The notes: generated from the letters alone by a model not told the origin. A DNA stretch of 64,000 nucleotides from an uncultured Bacilli bacterium (GCA_934087065.1 CAKOIS010000004.1:1-64000), one strand, 5' to 3'; positions 53,533-63,912 are shown, numbered from the stretch's first letter. Made by a program: numbers and translations.

Positions 53533-54525
53533 TTATCTATTTAATAACCAGTCAATAATATTTTTATGAATAATCCCATCTTGTGACATATCTATAGTAT
53601 CTTCAGAAATTACATATTTTGGATAATTGTCTTTTATATTTTTATATGCACCAAATTCTCTTTTAATAACATTATCATCACTTAATATATAACATACCTG
53701 ATAATACTCGATTTTACCATTTTTTGTAGCAATAAAATCAATTTCACCCTTTTCCAGTAATCCTATTTTAACATCATAACCTCTTGATATTAATTCATTA
53801 TAAACAATATTTTCCAAATATGCTCCCATCTGAGGTCTTTTAGATATATTCATTACTTGACCTATTCCTAAATCTGTTAAATAATATTTATACTTACCAT
53901 TTAATATTCTTTTCTCTCTAACATCATATCTACTAACTTTATTAATTAACATAGCCTTTGACATATATTCTAAATAATTATATAAAGTGGTTTTTGTTAA
54001 CCCTCTATCATCATTGGTATTAAAATATTTTATTAAATTTTCAGCTGAAAAAGTTTGAGATGGAGTAGTTACAATATATTCTACTATCCTATTAAACAAA
54101 TCTATATCTTTTATAGAAAACCTCTCTACAATGTCTTTCATCACTATAGAATTATATATATCAGTTAAATAAGTTCTACATTGTTCTTCATCAGTTAATG
54201 CAAATCTTTGTGGCAAACCACCAAAAATAATATAATCATCAAAATATTTGACTAACTCATATTTATCTTTATTTATTATTCCATTAAGTTCACAAACTTC
54301 ACTAAACATAAACGGAAGAACATTAAACCTTACATATCTGCCTGCTAAATGAGTAGCTAGTTCTCCAGACAATAAGTCACTATTTGATCCAGTTATAAAA
54401 ATTGAAACATTATCTCTAAAATCAGCTTTAAATGAATTAACTGCTTTTTCCCAATTAGAAATATTTTGTATTCTACAAAATACATAATCACACTTTTTTC
54501 TAATTTTGTATTCCAAACAATACAA
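53533..54525 (-). pseudogene. 5'-truncated AAA_14/DUF4143 ATPase
   Basis: The 330 codons match the middle and end of DUF4143 ATPases: ISNWEKAVNSFKADFRDNVS, IFITGSNSDLLSGELATHLA, GRYVRFNVLPFMFSEV, DDYIIFGGLPQRF, and the C-terminal nuclease-like part GLLEKGEIDFIATKNGKIEY. The N-terminus is lost: Walker A is absent and the Walker B region reads YVFCRIQN where YVFxDEIQ is expected. The open frame begins 10 nt downstream of the ftsH terminator, with no promoter space. The AAA domain cannot bind ATP, so it is a remnant. Confidence 0.75.
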
Positions 54526-54537
54526 AAAATATTATTT

Positions 54538-54565
54538 TTAAAAAAATTGAAGATTTTACTCTTCA
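54538..54565 (-). terminator. Intrinsic terminator of ftsH
   Basis: TTGAAGA-GTAAAA-TCTTCAA followed by seven T residues on the minus strand. The ftsH TAA is in the loop. Confidence 0.85.
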
Positions 54566-56433
54566 ACTTTATCTTTCTTTTTAGCTTTCTTGCCTTCATT
54601 ATATTCTCTTACTACTTCTTCAATTTCTTCTTTAGTAATTGTTTCTTTTTCATATAATGTCTTAGCTAAAGCTTCAACTAATCCTTTATTCTTAGATAAG
54701 ATATCCTTAGCATTCTTATAACATTCATTTATAATCTTTCTAATTTCTTTATCTATTTCTAAAGCAACAGCATCACTATAGTTTTTACTACTATTAGTAT
54801 AATCTCTTCCTAAGAATACTTCTCCACTTTTATGTTCAAATTGTACAGGACCCAAGTCACTCATACCATATTCAGTAACCATACTTCTTGCTATTTGAGT
54901 AGCTCTTTTAAAGTCATCTGAAGCTCCTGTTGATATTTCACCACAGAACAATTCTTCACTAACTCTACCACCTAAATAACTTGTAATTCTTTGAAGTAAC
55001 TCATACTTAGTAGCAACCAAAGTTCTCTCTTCCTTAGGTAGCATTTGAGTATACCCTCCAGCCATACCTCTAGGAATAATTGTAATCTTATGAACTTCTT
55101 CACCATTAGGAAGTTCTATTCCTAAAACGGCGTGTCCACTTTCATGATAAGCTACTATATTCTTTTCATAATCTGTTACTTTTCTACTAACTTTAGCAGG
55201 TCCCATAAGAACCCTATCACTAGCTTCGTCTATCTCATCCATTCCAATATCGTCTTTATTTCTTCTAACAGCTAAAAGTGCAGCTTCATTAAGTAAGTTT
55301 TCTAAGTCGGCTCCACTATACCCTGGAGTTCTCTCAGCTATTCTCTTCAAGTTGACAGCTTTATCAAAAATTTTACCCTTAGCATGAACATTAAGTATAG
55401 CTTCTCTTTCTCTAACATCTGGTAAATTAACAGTAACTTGTCTATCAAATCTACCTGGTCTTAAAAGTGCAGGATCAAGTACATCTGGTCTATTAGTTGC
55501 AGCTATAATTATAATACCTTCATTAGCCCCAAAACCATCCATCTCAGTAAGTAATTGGTTTAAAGTTTGTTCTCTTTCATCATGTCCTCCACCTAAACCT
55601 GTTCCTCTTTGTCTACCCACTGCATCTATTTCATCAATAAATATTAAACATGGAGCATTTTGTTTAGCTTGTTTAAACATATCTCTTACACGTGATGCAC
55701 CAACACCAACGAATAACTCAACGAAATCACTTCCACTTATATAATAAAATGGTACCTTAGCTTCTCCAGCTACTGCTTTTGCAAGTAATGTTTTACCTGT
55801 TCCTGGAGGACCAACTAATAAAACACCTTTAGGAATTCTAGCACCTAACTTTTGAAACTTCTTAGGACTCTTTAAAAAGTCTATTAACTCTTTAACTTCC
55901 TCTTTCTCTTCATTAAGTCCAGCAACATCCTTAAATGTTACTTTTCCTCCTTCTTGATTAAGTTTAGCTCTACTTCTTCCAAAGTCTAGTGTTCCACCTT
56001 TTCCATTACCCATCATTGCTCTTACCAAATAAACAGTAAGTCCACCAATTAAAAGTATTGGCACAAAATCTAAAACTATTACTAACCAGCTAACACTTCC
56101 TGGGTCTTTATTAATCTTAACATCTAGTTGTTGTTCATTACTAATACTAAGAATGTTATCAATAACACTATCTGTATATGGAACAATCAACTTAAATGTC
56201 TCGTTTTTACTATAGTTTTCTAGTTTACCAGTTATCAAATATACACTATCACTATCTTTTGGTGTAACAGTTAATTCCTTAACCTTTTCTCCTTTTAAAT
56301 TAGTTAAAAACTCATTATAATTCATTTCATTAACCTTAACATTATTTAAATTAAATGTATAGTAAATAATACCAACTACAAATATAAGCATAATATAAGG
56401 CATAATGTCTTTAAACATATTTTTCTTTTTCAT
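54556..56433 (-). CDS. ftsH: ATP-dependent zinc metalloprotease FtsH
   Basis: FtsH degrades membrane and short-lived regulatory proteins. The 625-residue protein has two membrane helices (about 8-28 and 115-137) around an extracellular loop, then the AAA+ module with VGPPGTGKTLLA (about 209), FIDEIDAVGRQR and the SRH ATNRPDVLDPALLRPGRFD, and the M41 zinc site YHESGHAVLG. The C-terminus is short and lysine-rich. The ribosome site is GGAAGAG. It follows tilS by 15 nt, the Bacillus order except that hprT is absent. Confidence 0.98.
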   Translation of the reverse strand: MKKKNMFKDIMPYIMLIFVVGIIYYTFNLNNVKVNEMNYNEFLTNLKGEKVKELTVTPKDSDSVYLITGKLENYSKNETFKLIVPYTDSVIDNILSISNEQQLDVKINKDPGSVSWLVIVLDFVPILLIGGLTVYLVRAMMGNGKGGTLDFGRSRAKLNQEGGKVTFKDVAGLNEEKEEVKELIDFLKSPKKFQKLGARIPKGVLLVGPPGTGKTLLAKAVAGEAKVPFYYISGSDFVELFVGVGASRVRDMFKQAKQNAPCLIFIDEIDAVGRQRGTGLGGGHDEREQTLNQLLTEMDGFGANEGIIIIAATNRPDVLDPALLRPGRFDRQVTVNLPDVREREAILNVHAKGKIFDKAVNLKRIAERTPGYSGADLENLLNEAALLAVRRNKDDIGMDEIDEASDRVLMGPAKVSRKVTDYEKNIVAYHESGHAVLGIELPNGEEVHKITIIPRGMAGGYTQMLPKEERTLVATKYELLQRITSYLGGRVSEELFCGEISTGASDDFKRATQIARSMVTEYGMSDLGPVQFEHKSGEVFLGRDYTNSSKNYSDAVALEIDKEIRKIINECYKNAKDILSKNKGLVEALAKTLYEKETITKEEIEEVVREYNEGKKAKKKDKVEE

Positions 56434-56448
56434 AATCTCTTCCTTTCT

Positions 56449-57774
56449 TTAATAGTACTTAAGTATTATATCACACTTTTTACCTTTTTCTACATCAAAT
56501 TTACTCTTTTTAAGTCCAGGTATCCAAATAATGTTATTTTCTGCATCACTCACAACTGGCCAAACATGTCTATCTTTTGTAGAAATCTTACTATCTATAA
56601 ATATATCATTAACCTTTTTATGTCCATTCATTCCTTTAACCATCATCTTGTCTCCATTTCTTCTAGTTCTAACATAAAGAGGTAATGTAATATCATCAAT
56701 ATTTAGTCTAATAGTATTGTTACTAGTATCTTCGCAACTACTTACTACTTCAATATTCTTTCCATTAGGTAAATTCACAACATCATTTATCTCAATTTCA
56801 TACACGTTAGATTCTTCTTCTTCATAATCAAAACTAACTTCATCATAAGCTCTTACCACTTTAACATTATTAGGTAAATGAACCACACTATTAGGAGTTT
56901 CTTTATTTATTAAATCAAATATCAAATTAACATGTGTACTAGTAACAATGAATAAATCATCTCCATATATTTTCTCTAGTATACTATAAATAATCTTACT
57001 TTGAATTAAATAGTCAAGCTCTTTAAACTTAGGAATATCTAACACTCCACCTTTAAATACTTTAGTGATCACTTCTTTAATTTCTTTATCTATATAATTA
57101 TTATATAAAAGCAAAGTCTCACTAAACTTCAAAAACTTTTCATGTACTAACGGGTCTTCCTTCTTTAAAAATGGTAGCATATACTTTCTATATCTATTTC
57201 TTGTATGTACGTCATCTAAGTTAGTCTTATCTATATAATATTTTACCCCATTTTCTTCACAATATTTAACTAAAGTATCTTTTGTAACACTAATTAAAGG
57301 TCTAATAATTGTATACCCATCTCTACCAACACACTTACTAAATCCACTATATCCTTTTAAAGTAGAACCTCTTACTATACGCATAAGAACAGTTTCAATT
57401 AAATCATCCCCATGATGTGCTGTCATTAAATATTTAGCATTGTATTCTCTTACTATCTTTTCAAAAAAATTATACCTAACAGTTCTAGCTTCATTCTCAA
57501 AGTTATCATCTCCCCAGTTTTTAACACTTAGTCCTTCAAAAATAACTCCTACTTCTTTAGCATAATCTCTTACATAAATTTCTTCTTCTTTACTTTCTTC
57601 CCTAACATTATGATTAACATGCGCTACTATTAAAACTAAATCTAGTTCACTTTTAAGTTTAAGCATAATACTAAGTAAAGCCATCGAGTCAGGCCCACCA
57701 CTTATCCCTAAAACTATAGTATCTCTGTATCTTATACCACTCTTGTTAAGTAAATAATCATATACTTCATTCAT
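56449..57774 (-). CDS. tilS: tRNA(Ile)-lysidine synthase
   Basis: TilS converts the wobble C of tRNA-Ile(CAU) to lysidine. The 441-residue protein has the PP-loop LGISGGPDSMALL (about residue 23), AHVNHNVREESKEEE, MTAHHGDDLIETVLMRIVRG and C-terminal TilS domains ending RNGDKMMVKGMNGHKKVNDI. I chose ATG 57774, with GGGGGA just upstream, over a TTG at 57792. The preceding gene stops 1 nt before it. Confidence 0.95.
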   Translation of the reverse strand: MNEVYDYLLNKSGIRYRDTIVLGISGGPDSMALLSIMLKLKSELDLVLIVAHVNHNVREESKEEEIYVRDYAKEVGVIFEGLSVKNWGDDNFENEARTVRYNFFEKIVREYNAKYLMTAHHGDDLIETVLMRIVRGSTLKGYSGFSKCVGRDGYTIIRPLISVTKDTLVKYCEENGVKYYIDKTNLDDVHTRNRYRKYMLPFLKKEDPLVHEKFLKFSETLLLYNNYIDKEIKEVITKVFKGGVLDIPKFKELDYLIQSKIIYSILEKIYGDDLFIVTSTHVNLIFDLINKETPNSVVHLPNNVKVVRAYDEVSFDYEEEESNVYEIEINDVVNLPNGKNIEVVSSCEDTSNNTIRLNIDDITLPLYVRTRRNGDKMMVKGMNGHKKVNDIFIDSKISTKDRHVWPVVSDAENNIIWIPGLKKSKFDVEKGKKCDIILKYY

Positions 57775-57775
57775 A

Positions 57776-58408
57776 TTATTCCCCCACAACAATATACAAT
57801 TTATTATTATCTTTAATTAAAGTAAATACTTCACTGTTCTTATATCCCAAATCTTCTTGATATTCCCAACTAGCACTAACTTTATATCCAGAATACTCTT
57901 TATCTTTATATGTATAAGTAATACTTTCTATATTAGTCACATCAACTTTCTTTACAATAGGTAACTCTTGCACTCTATCTCCATAAATATTAGTTTTAAC
58001 ATGATTATACATAGTATCCCCTGCATGCATTTTAAAGTTCTCTACCATATCACTAGGAATAAATTCAACACCGCCTATATCACTACTAGTAAGTTTATTA
58101 TCCAAAGTATAAAAATCACTCACAAATAATTTTACTATTTCTTTAGCATAATCTTCATAATTAACTTCATCACTATTTAAAGTACTCTTTAAATCATTAA
58201 AATACTCTTTATATAAAGCGCTATCATAATCATCTAGTGTATAGCCATATAACTCTAAACTATCAAGTTCTTTCTTTGTAACCACGTTCTTATCATCTTT
58301 AACTAAAAACTCAAAAGTAAACTTTACACCAATTACTATAATAACTATTAAGATTAAACTAATCATAACAAAATAGAATAACTTATTTTTATTTAAAACT
58401 TTCTTCAT
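57776..58408 (-). CDS. Single-pass membrane protein, unknown function
   Basis: I do not recognise this 210-residue protein. Residues about 10-33 are a membrane helix and the rest is extracellular, with a C-terminal domain of about 80 residues that looks beta-rich (ITYTYKDKEYSGYKVSASWE). It overlaps ltaS by 4 nt and directly precedes tilS. A role with LtaS is possible but not shown. The ribosome site is AAAGGA. Confidence 0.6.
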   Translation of the reverse strand: MKKVLNKNKLFYFVMISLILIVIIVIGVKFTFEFLVKDDKNVVTKKELDSLELYGYTLDDYDSALYKEYFNDLKSTLNSDEVNYEDYAKEIVKLFVSDFYTLDNKLTSSDIGGVEFIPSDMVENFKMHAGDTMYNHVKTNIYGDRVQELPIVKKVDVTNIESITYTYKDKEYSGYKVSASWEYQEDLGYKNSEVFTLIKDNNKLYIVVGE

Positions 58409-60363
58409 CTTTTTATCCTTTCTAATTTTTCACTCTCCGTGCTTATCAAATTATGCACAATTATACCTTTACTTACCTCAAGTCTCATTTCAGCATATAA
58501 CTTAATTTGATCAATATACTCACTACTAATAGGCTCCGAAGTCAAAGAAACATATTCATCTCTTAAATTGTTATAAAATACTTTATTTGTAATAATATCT
58601 CCATTAGGAAAAACAACTATTTTATCATTACTACTGAAAATATCATTTCCTAAAGGATACTTATAACTTAAATTAAACATGTTTGCTACAGTTGGAAACA
58701 CATCCCACATTCCCATCACATCTTTAACTTCACCATTTATTATACCATTACTTGTATAGATAATCAAAGGTGTATTTTTAAGAATATCATATTGGTAATT
58801 GTCTAAATCAACATAAGTAGGGTCAAGTTTATTCTTATATTCGCCTGATTTTTCATCATAATTATATAACAAATTCAAATTTTTCTTACCTAGTTTACTC
58901 TCATGATCCCCATATAACATGAATACGGTGTCCTCGTCTAACCCATTTTCTTTAACAAGTTTAAAGAACTCGCCAAGTGCTTCATCAGCATAATGTGCAC
59001 TCTTTAAATAGTTACCCATTTCTGTATCATTTAGATACCCTAAATCAATATCACCATATTTAGTAACATCATCAAATGGACTATGATTACTTAACGTAAT
59101 AATCTTACCCATATACTTAGTATTACTCTCTTTAACATTCTTTAAAATAGGAATAATTTGTTTAAAGAAAGACTTATCACTTAACCCAAGCCCTACTAAA
59201 TCTTCACTTTTCTTGTCAGTTGGTACTTCAAAATAAGATTTATCAAAATACTCTTTATATCCTAAAGTATTATACATATTCTTTCTATTCCAATAATCTC
59301 CCACATTAGCATGCATACTAAATGTGTAGTAGCCTTTATTATTAAAAGCATTCTCCATACTTTCATATTTTCTATTAAAATAATTTACAAACACTGTCCC
59401 AGAAGAACTTGGTAAAAGCCCAGTACTTAAAGTAAACTCTGTATCACTACTTGTCCCTATACTAATTTGTGGATAAAACTTACTAAAATACATTCCTTCC
59501 TTACTAAGTTTATTTATATTAGGAGTTATCTCTACTCCATTAACTTTTAAATCAATTAAGAAATTTTGAATACTCTCCATATGAATAAATATTACATTCT
59601 TATCTTCAAATATATTGGTGTATTTATTTGCCTCATAAGTTCTACCTTTACTATAAAACTCTAAAAACGCATGAGCACTCTCGTCATATCCAAACATCGG
59701 ACTAATCGCAGGAGTTAAGCTTGTTACCATATCACTTAACATATAAGTATATATTCCAAATCTTTTAACAACTGCATCCCTATTCCATAGTTTAACTAAT
59801 TTACTCCCATCACTCTTTGTCATAGTAAGTCCTATCATAATTCCAAGGATAAGTGCACACACTCCAGTCCTTCTGAACATCAACTTTCCTTTTTCATCTT
59901 TTCCAACATTATAATAATAATTCTTTTTAACAAGAAGTTTATTAACTACTATAAGTGTTATAGGCGCAAATAGATAGACAAAATACTCTAGGCTTAATCT
60001 AGTAGTAACCGAATCACTTACTTGTCCAAACATACTCATTGTACTAAGTAAACTTACACTTACATAATTAGTATAAAACATATAATAAATAGAATTAACA
60101 ACACATATAAGTGTAAAAACTATATTAACACTCAAAAAATACTTAAACTGATTTTTAGGCTTAAACAAATAACCAAAAGACCCAAAAATAAGAATAACCA
60201 CTAAGTCCCATACAAAAGGTCTAAAATCAAATGTTAACCCCATTGTTAAAGCTCTAAGTAAAGTCCCAATTATTAAAGAGGTTAATAAGTATGTCAAAAA
60301 CAAAATATTAGTACTATAATACTTTTTAAATTTCTTAACAAAGTTTTTAATAGTATTCTTCAT
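58405..60363 (-). CDS. ltaS: Lipoteichoic acid synthase LtaS
   Basis: LtaS polymerises glycerol phosphate from phosphatidylglycerol on the cell surface. The 652-residue protein has five membrane helices (about 15-200), a linker and a sulfatase-like domain: VIFIHMESIQNFLID, the nucleophile region ISIGTSSDTEFTLSTGLLPS with Thr, MHANVGDYWNRKNMY and YGDHES. Length is normal. I chose ATG 60363 because AGGA is better spaced for it than for the ATG 9 nt upstream. It uses phosphatidylglycerol and releases diacylglycerol, which DgkB can recycle. Confidence 0.95.
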   Translation of the reverse strand: MKNTIKNFVKKFKKYYSTNILFLTYLLTSLIIGTLLRALTMGLTFDFRPFVWDLVVILIFGSFGYLFKPKNQFKYFLSVNIVFTLICVVNSIYYMFYTNYVSVSLLSTMSMFGQVSDSVTTRLSLEYFVYLFAPITLIVVNKLLVKKNYYYNVGKDEKGKLMFRRTGVCALILGIMIGLTMTKSDGSKLVKLWNRDAVVKRFGIYTYMLSDMVTSLTPAISPMFGYDESAHAFLEFYSKGRTYEANKYTNIFEDKNVIFIHMESIQNFLIDLKVNGVEITPNINKLSKEGMYFSKFYPQISIGTSSDTEFTLSTGLLPSSSGTVFVNYFNRKYESMENAFNNKGYYTFSMHANVGDYWNRKNMYNTLGYKEYFDKSYFEVPTDKKSEDLVGLGLSDKSFFKQIIPILKNVKESNTKYMGKIITLSNHSPFDDVTKYGDIDLGYLNDTEMGNYLKSAHYADEALGEFFKLVKENGLDEDTVFMLYGDHESKLGKKNLNLLYNYDEKSGEYKNKLDPTYVDLDNYQYDILKNTPLIIYTSNGIINGEVKDVMGMWDVFPTVANMFNLSYKYPLGNDIFSSNDKIVVFPNGDIITNKVFYNNLRDEYVSLTSEPISSEYIDQIKLYAEMRLEVSKGIIVHNLISTESEKLERIKR

Positions 60364-60458
60364 TCTAATCATTCCTCACAACAATATTTTACCAAATTTC
60401 AAAAGAAAAGTCATTAAATACACATCATTTTCACAATATTGTCACAATTAAAAAAAGA

Positions 60459-61340
60459 TTAAACATGATTTTTACTCATTTTAACCTTTTCTTCAATTTC
60501 TTTTAACTTAATTGCATTAGTTTCTTCTATTTTCTTTTCAACTGTATTATAGTTAAAAGATAATCCTAATACAAATATGAACGCTAGAAAATAGAACCAC
60601 ACCATAAGTGTTACTATTGTACTAAGTCCAGCATAATAAATGTTATATGTAGCAATATGCTTAATGTAATAGCTATACACTAAAGTTACTAAGAACCAAC
60701 AAACAGTTGTAAACACAGCACCTTTATTAACATACTTACTCTTTATTTTCTCATCAGGCGCTATTATAAAGATTAGTTTTATTCCCAAGTACATCACAAA
60801 TAATGTAAGCGGAACATTTAATACTGGATAAAGCATTTTTAATACATCAATTATCTTATTATTAAATCCAATATAAGTTAACACTGTAAGTATCTGTTCA
60901 CCAAACACAGGTACAACTAACATGAATGTAAATAGTAGGAATAACACAAGTGTTAAAACAAAAGCTTTCATTCTTCTAACAAAATAATTTTTATTCTCTA
61001 TATTAAATATCATATTACTTGCAACTATTATTGCATCAGCACCATTACTAACTATAAAGAATGCAACTAATATATAAACTATAAAACCAAATGACAAACC
61101 CTGATTTGTAAGTATAGGCGTAACTAAACTAGCTAGTTCACTACTAAAATTACTCTCCAAAAACTCTGTAATATAACTAGTTGATAAATTAAACTCTGTT
61201 GCTATCAAAAGAAGTATTGAAATAATTGGTACAACCGCTAGAACAAAGTAATACGCAAGACTACTAGGCAAAGTAAGCATTTCAGGTTTCATCATCATAT
61301 CATATAAGTTTTTACAAAATACTTTAAACCTATCTAGCAT
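60459..61340 (-). CDS. YihY/BrkB-family membrane protein
   Basis: This 293-residue protein has six hydrophobic segments. Family marks are LPSSLAYYFVLAVVPIISIL near the start, FIVSNGADAIIVASNMIF and IVTLMVWFYFLAFIFVLG near the end. YihY proteins were once called RNase BN; they are integral membrane proteins of uncertain function, perhaps transport. It is followed on the same strand by ltaS after 95 nt. It begins 2 nt after the sensor gene ends. Confidence 0.92.
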   Translation of the reverse strand: MLDRFKVFCKNLYDMMMKPEMLTLPSSLAYYFVLAVVPIISILLLIATEFNLSTSYITEFLESNFSSELASLVTPILTNQGLSFGFIVYILVAFFIVSNGADAIIVASNMIFNIENKNYFVRRMKAFVLTLVLFLLFTFMLVVPVFGEQILTVLTYIGFNNKIIDVLKMLYPVLNVPLTLFVMYLGIKLIFIIAPDEKIKSKYVNKGAVFTTVCWFLVTLVYSYYIKHIATYNIYYAGLSTIVTLMVWFYFLAFIFVLGLSFNYNTVEKKIEETNAIKLKEIEEKVKMSKNHV

Positions 61341-61342
61341 AC

Positions 61343-63340
61343 TTACTCTCCTTTATTTTCTCTCATTTTAATTAAGGCTTCATTAATTGCATCATCTATA
61401 GTAGTACTCTCACTTGTTATCATAAAGTATCCCATACTAGCTCCATATTCATAAGGAAGAGATTTAAACTCCTTCATTAACTTATTAACATAAGTAACTA
61501 TTTGATTTTCTTCATAACCAACTAAATATATAAGAAATTCATTACCATCTGTTCTAATAATCTCACTATTCTCTCTTTGTGTTTTAATAAGAATACTAGC
61601 TGCACTCTTAATCTGTCTATCTCCCTCTTCATGCCCTTTAGTATCATTAATAATTGAAATATTATTTAAATCAATTACTACAACAGCTTGAGGATACACT
61701 TTATTATCTTCCCAATAACTTAAATTATCATTTAAATAATTTCTATTCTTTAAGTTAGTCATTACATCTAAATACATCATCTTATCTTCTTTTTTGATCT
61801 TCTTAGTTACTTTAACTTTTCTATTAAACTTATAAAGTAAGAATACTACTGCAATAACAAGAAGAACTAAATAAGTAATATTACTTATAATAAACTCAAT
61901 TAAAATATTTCTACTAGCCATATTTAAACTATTATCAATAGCCATACTCTCAATATTCTTATTACTAGTAGTGCTCAAATAAAAGTTAAATAAATTATTT
62001 AAAACTTTATTATCATTATTTAAAAGGAATGTATTACTAACAGTACTCTCACCCATATATTTAATCACATATTTTTTAAGACTACTATTTTTATAATAAT
62101 CATATGTACTCTTTTCAATTACAAGAATATCTTCCTCAGTCAAACTCTTAAACATTTTTTTATAATTTTTATAAGTATTTATATTACTATTTATACTACT
62201 TATATACTTATAAAGTTTAGTATTCCCAACCATTTTAATATTATCATCACTTATTGAAACTAAATTATCAAAACTATCTTTATTACTTTGATGTGCTAAA
62301 ATTACATACTTAATGCTACCTAAACTTACACTATCAACATAGTTCGAGCTATTTACATCATAATAGTTTACTGCTAAATCCACTTTTTTATTATTTAATG
62401 CTTCTATTAATTTATTAACATCTTTGTATTCAATGTATTTATAAGTAGCTCCTGTCATATCACTAAATATACCTAAATACATATCAGTAATACCACTAAA
62501 ATTTCTATTAAGCTTTCCTTCAAAAGGCATATTATCAACATACCCTACGATTAAATCATCACTTGTTACTCTTTCCTTTTCAACTTCTGTTAAATTGTAC
62601 GCATCATAATATAACTCTAAGAAATGACTATTAATGCTAGGTAAAATTTCACTTTTCCACATATTAAATGCTTTAGTAAATATCTTACTCATCGTGCTAC
62701 TAGAGTCATTCATACTTAAAACATAATGAGAGTGTAGCCCATCGATATGATAAACTATATTATATTTGTTATAAACTATAGAATTAATATACTTTTGCAT
62801 TGGCAATATTGCATATAAAACGCTATCACTCATTTGGTCAGTTAAATCATTAAAATGACTAAAACTAACAATATTCACATTATATTCACTCATATACTTA
62901 CTAACATAATCTTTATCAGTATCCATAACAGCAACATTTTTACCACTTAAGCTATTTAAATCAACTATCTCGTCACTCAACGTACTAACAACAACAAAGT
63001 GGTCAGTATAAAATAGTAAATCATTACTACCTAGTTCATTCTTATTTGCAAATTTATAAGTTCCACTTCCATTAACTTGAACATTAAAAGTAAGTTTAGT
63101 ATCTCTTTCCATGTAATTAACAAAATCATAAAATACCCCAACACCACTATTACTAAATATTGGTAAACTTCCTTCAACACTTACATCTATTACATTATTT
63201 AAGTTTGAATTTATAAAACTCTTCTCACTAAAAGAATAACCGTTTTTCCTACCATTCAAGTACATTAGTAAACATAATATTAAAACAATTAAAACTAAAA
63301 CAAGCCCACCTATTAAAAAATATTTCTTATTTTTTTTCAT
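61343..63340 (-). CDS. Membrane sensor: two solute-binding-like domains plus degenerate GGDEF
   Basis: This 665-residue protein has an N-terminal helix (about 6-28) and an extracellular region with two SBP_bac_3-like halves (about 40-260 and 265-480: VTSDDLIVGYVDNMPFEGKL and FSGITDMYLGIFSDMTG). A membrane helix (about 487-510) and a C-terminal GGDEF-like domain (about 525-665) follow. The metal Asp is in VVVIDLNNISIIND and KGHEEGD is conserved, but the signature reads RTDGNEF where RYGGDEF is usual. Diguanylate cyclase activity is doubtful. It is in a run with a small membrane protein (9 nt away) and yihY. Confidence 0.82.
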   Translation of the reverse strand: MKKNKKYFLIGGLVLVLIVLILCLLMYLNGRKNGYSFSEKSFINSNLNNVIDVSVEGSLPIFSNSGVGVFYDFVNYMERDTKLTFNVQVNGSGTYKFANKNELGSNDLLFYTDHFVVVSTLSDEIVDLNSLSGKNVAVMDTDKDYVSKYMSEYNVNIVSFSHFNDLTDQMSDSVLYAILPMQKYINSIVYNKYNIVYHIDGLHSHYVLSMNDSSSTMSKIFTKAFNMWKSEILPSINSHFLELYYDAYNLTEVEKERVTSDDLIVGYVDNMPFEGKLNRNFSGITDMYLGIFSDMTGATYKYIEYKDVNKLIEALNNKKVDLAVNYYDVNSSNYVDSVSLGSIKYVILAHQSNKDSFDNLVSISDDNIKMVGNTKLYKYISSINSNINTYKNYKKMFKSLTEEDILVIEKSTYDYYKNSSLKKYVIKYMGESTVSNTFLLNNDNKVLNNLFNFYLSTTSNKNIESMAIDNSLNMASRNILIEFIISNITYLVLLVIAVVFLLYKFNRKVKVTKKIKKEDKMMYLDVMTNLKNRNYLNDNLSYWEDNKVYPQAVVVIDLNNISIINDTKGHEEGDRQIKSAASILIKTQRENSEIIRTDGNEFLIYLVGYEENQIVTYVNKLMKEFKSLPYEYGASMGYFMITSESTTIDDAINEALIKMRENKGE

Positions 63341-63349
63341 TATAACTCC

Positions 63350-63814
63350 TTAATTATTACTCCAAATTATTTGACTACCTTTAGCCTTTTTAGCACCCGC
63401 TATTGGATAAATTGCTTTTTCATCTTTCTCTATCTTCTCATCACTACAAGTAATCAAAAACTGTACATCATAATACTCTAAATCTTCAGATTTAAACTTT
63501 TCTAATGCTTTAACAGCATACCCTTCTGCATCTATTTTACTTACTCCATCACTTACATTCATTATAATATAAATAATCTTTCCTTTTACTTCAACACTAA
63601 CATCACTAACATTTTCTTCATAAATACCTTTTATATCACTAGCAATGCTCTCACTAATTTTATGATTATCTATATCTTTTAGTCTATCTCCATAAGGATT
63701 TTTATTATTACCATAAAAATAACTAATTAGCCCTACTCCTATTAAAACTAATGAAATTAATATAATAATAGCTAACACAAATAATGTCCTATTTTCTTTT
63801 AAAATTTTCTTCAC
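63350..63814 (-). CDS. Small membrane-anchored protein, unknown function
   Basis: I do not recognise this 154-residue protein. One helix (about 10-33) is followed by an extracellular domain with alternating charged helices and strands (SVEVKGKIIYIIMNVSDGVS) and a short C-terminus. GTG 63814 (MKKILKEN) has AGGTGA 5 nt upstream. A GTG at 63823 is the alternative. It precedes the sensor gene by 9 nt, so it may be a partner of the sensor's extracellular part. Confidence 0.6.
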   Translation of the reverse strand: MKKILKENRTLFVLAIIILISLVLIGVGLISYFYGNNKNPYGDRLKDIDNHKISESIASDIKGIYEENVSDVSVEVKGKIIYIIMNVSDGVSKIDAEGYAVKALEKFKSEDLEYYDVQFLITCSDEKIEKDEKAIYPIAGAKKAKGSQIIWSNN

Positions 63815-63889
63815 ATCAATCACCTATATAAGATTATACTATATTTTATAGAATATTTCTAGTTTACATTAAGTTATACACTATTACAA

Positions 63890-63912
63890 GAAAAAATGAG
63901 CATTAAAGCCCA
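63890..63912 (-). terminator. Intrinsic terminator of the right-edge gene
   Basis: TGGGC-TTTAAT-GCTCA followed by six T residues on the minus strand. The TAA stop is in the loop. Confidence 0.65.
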
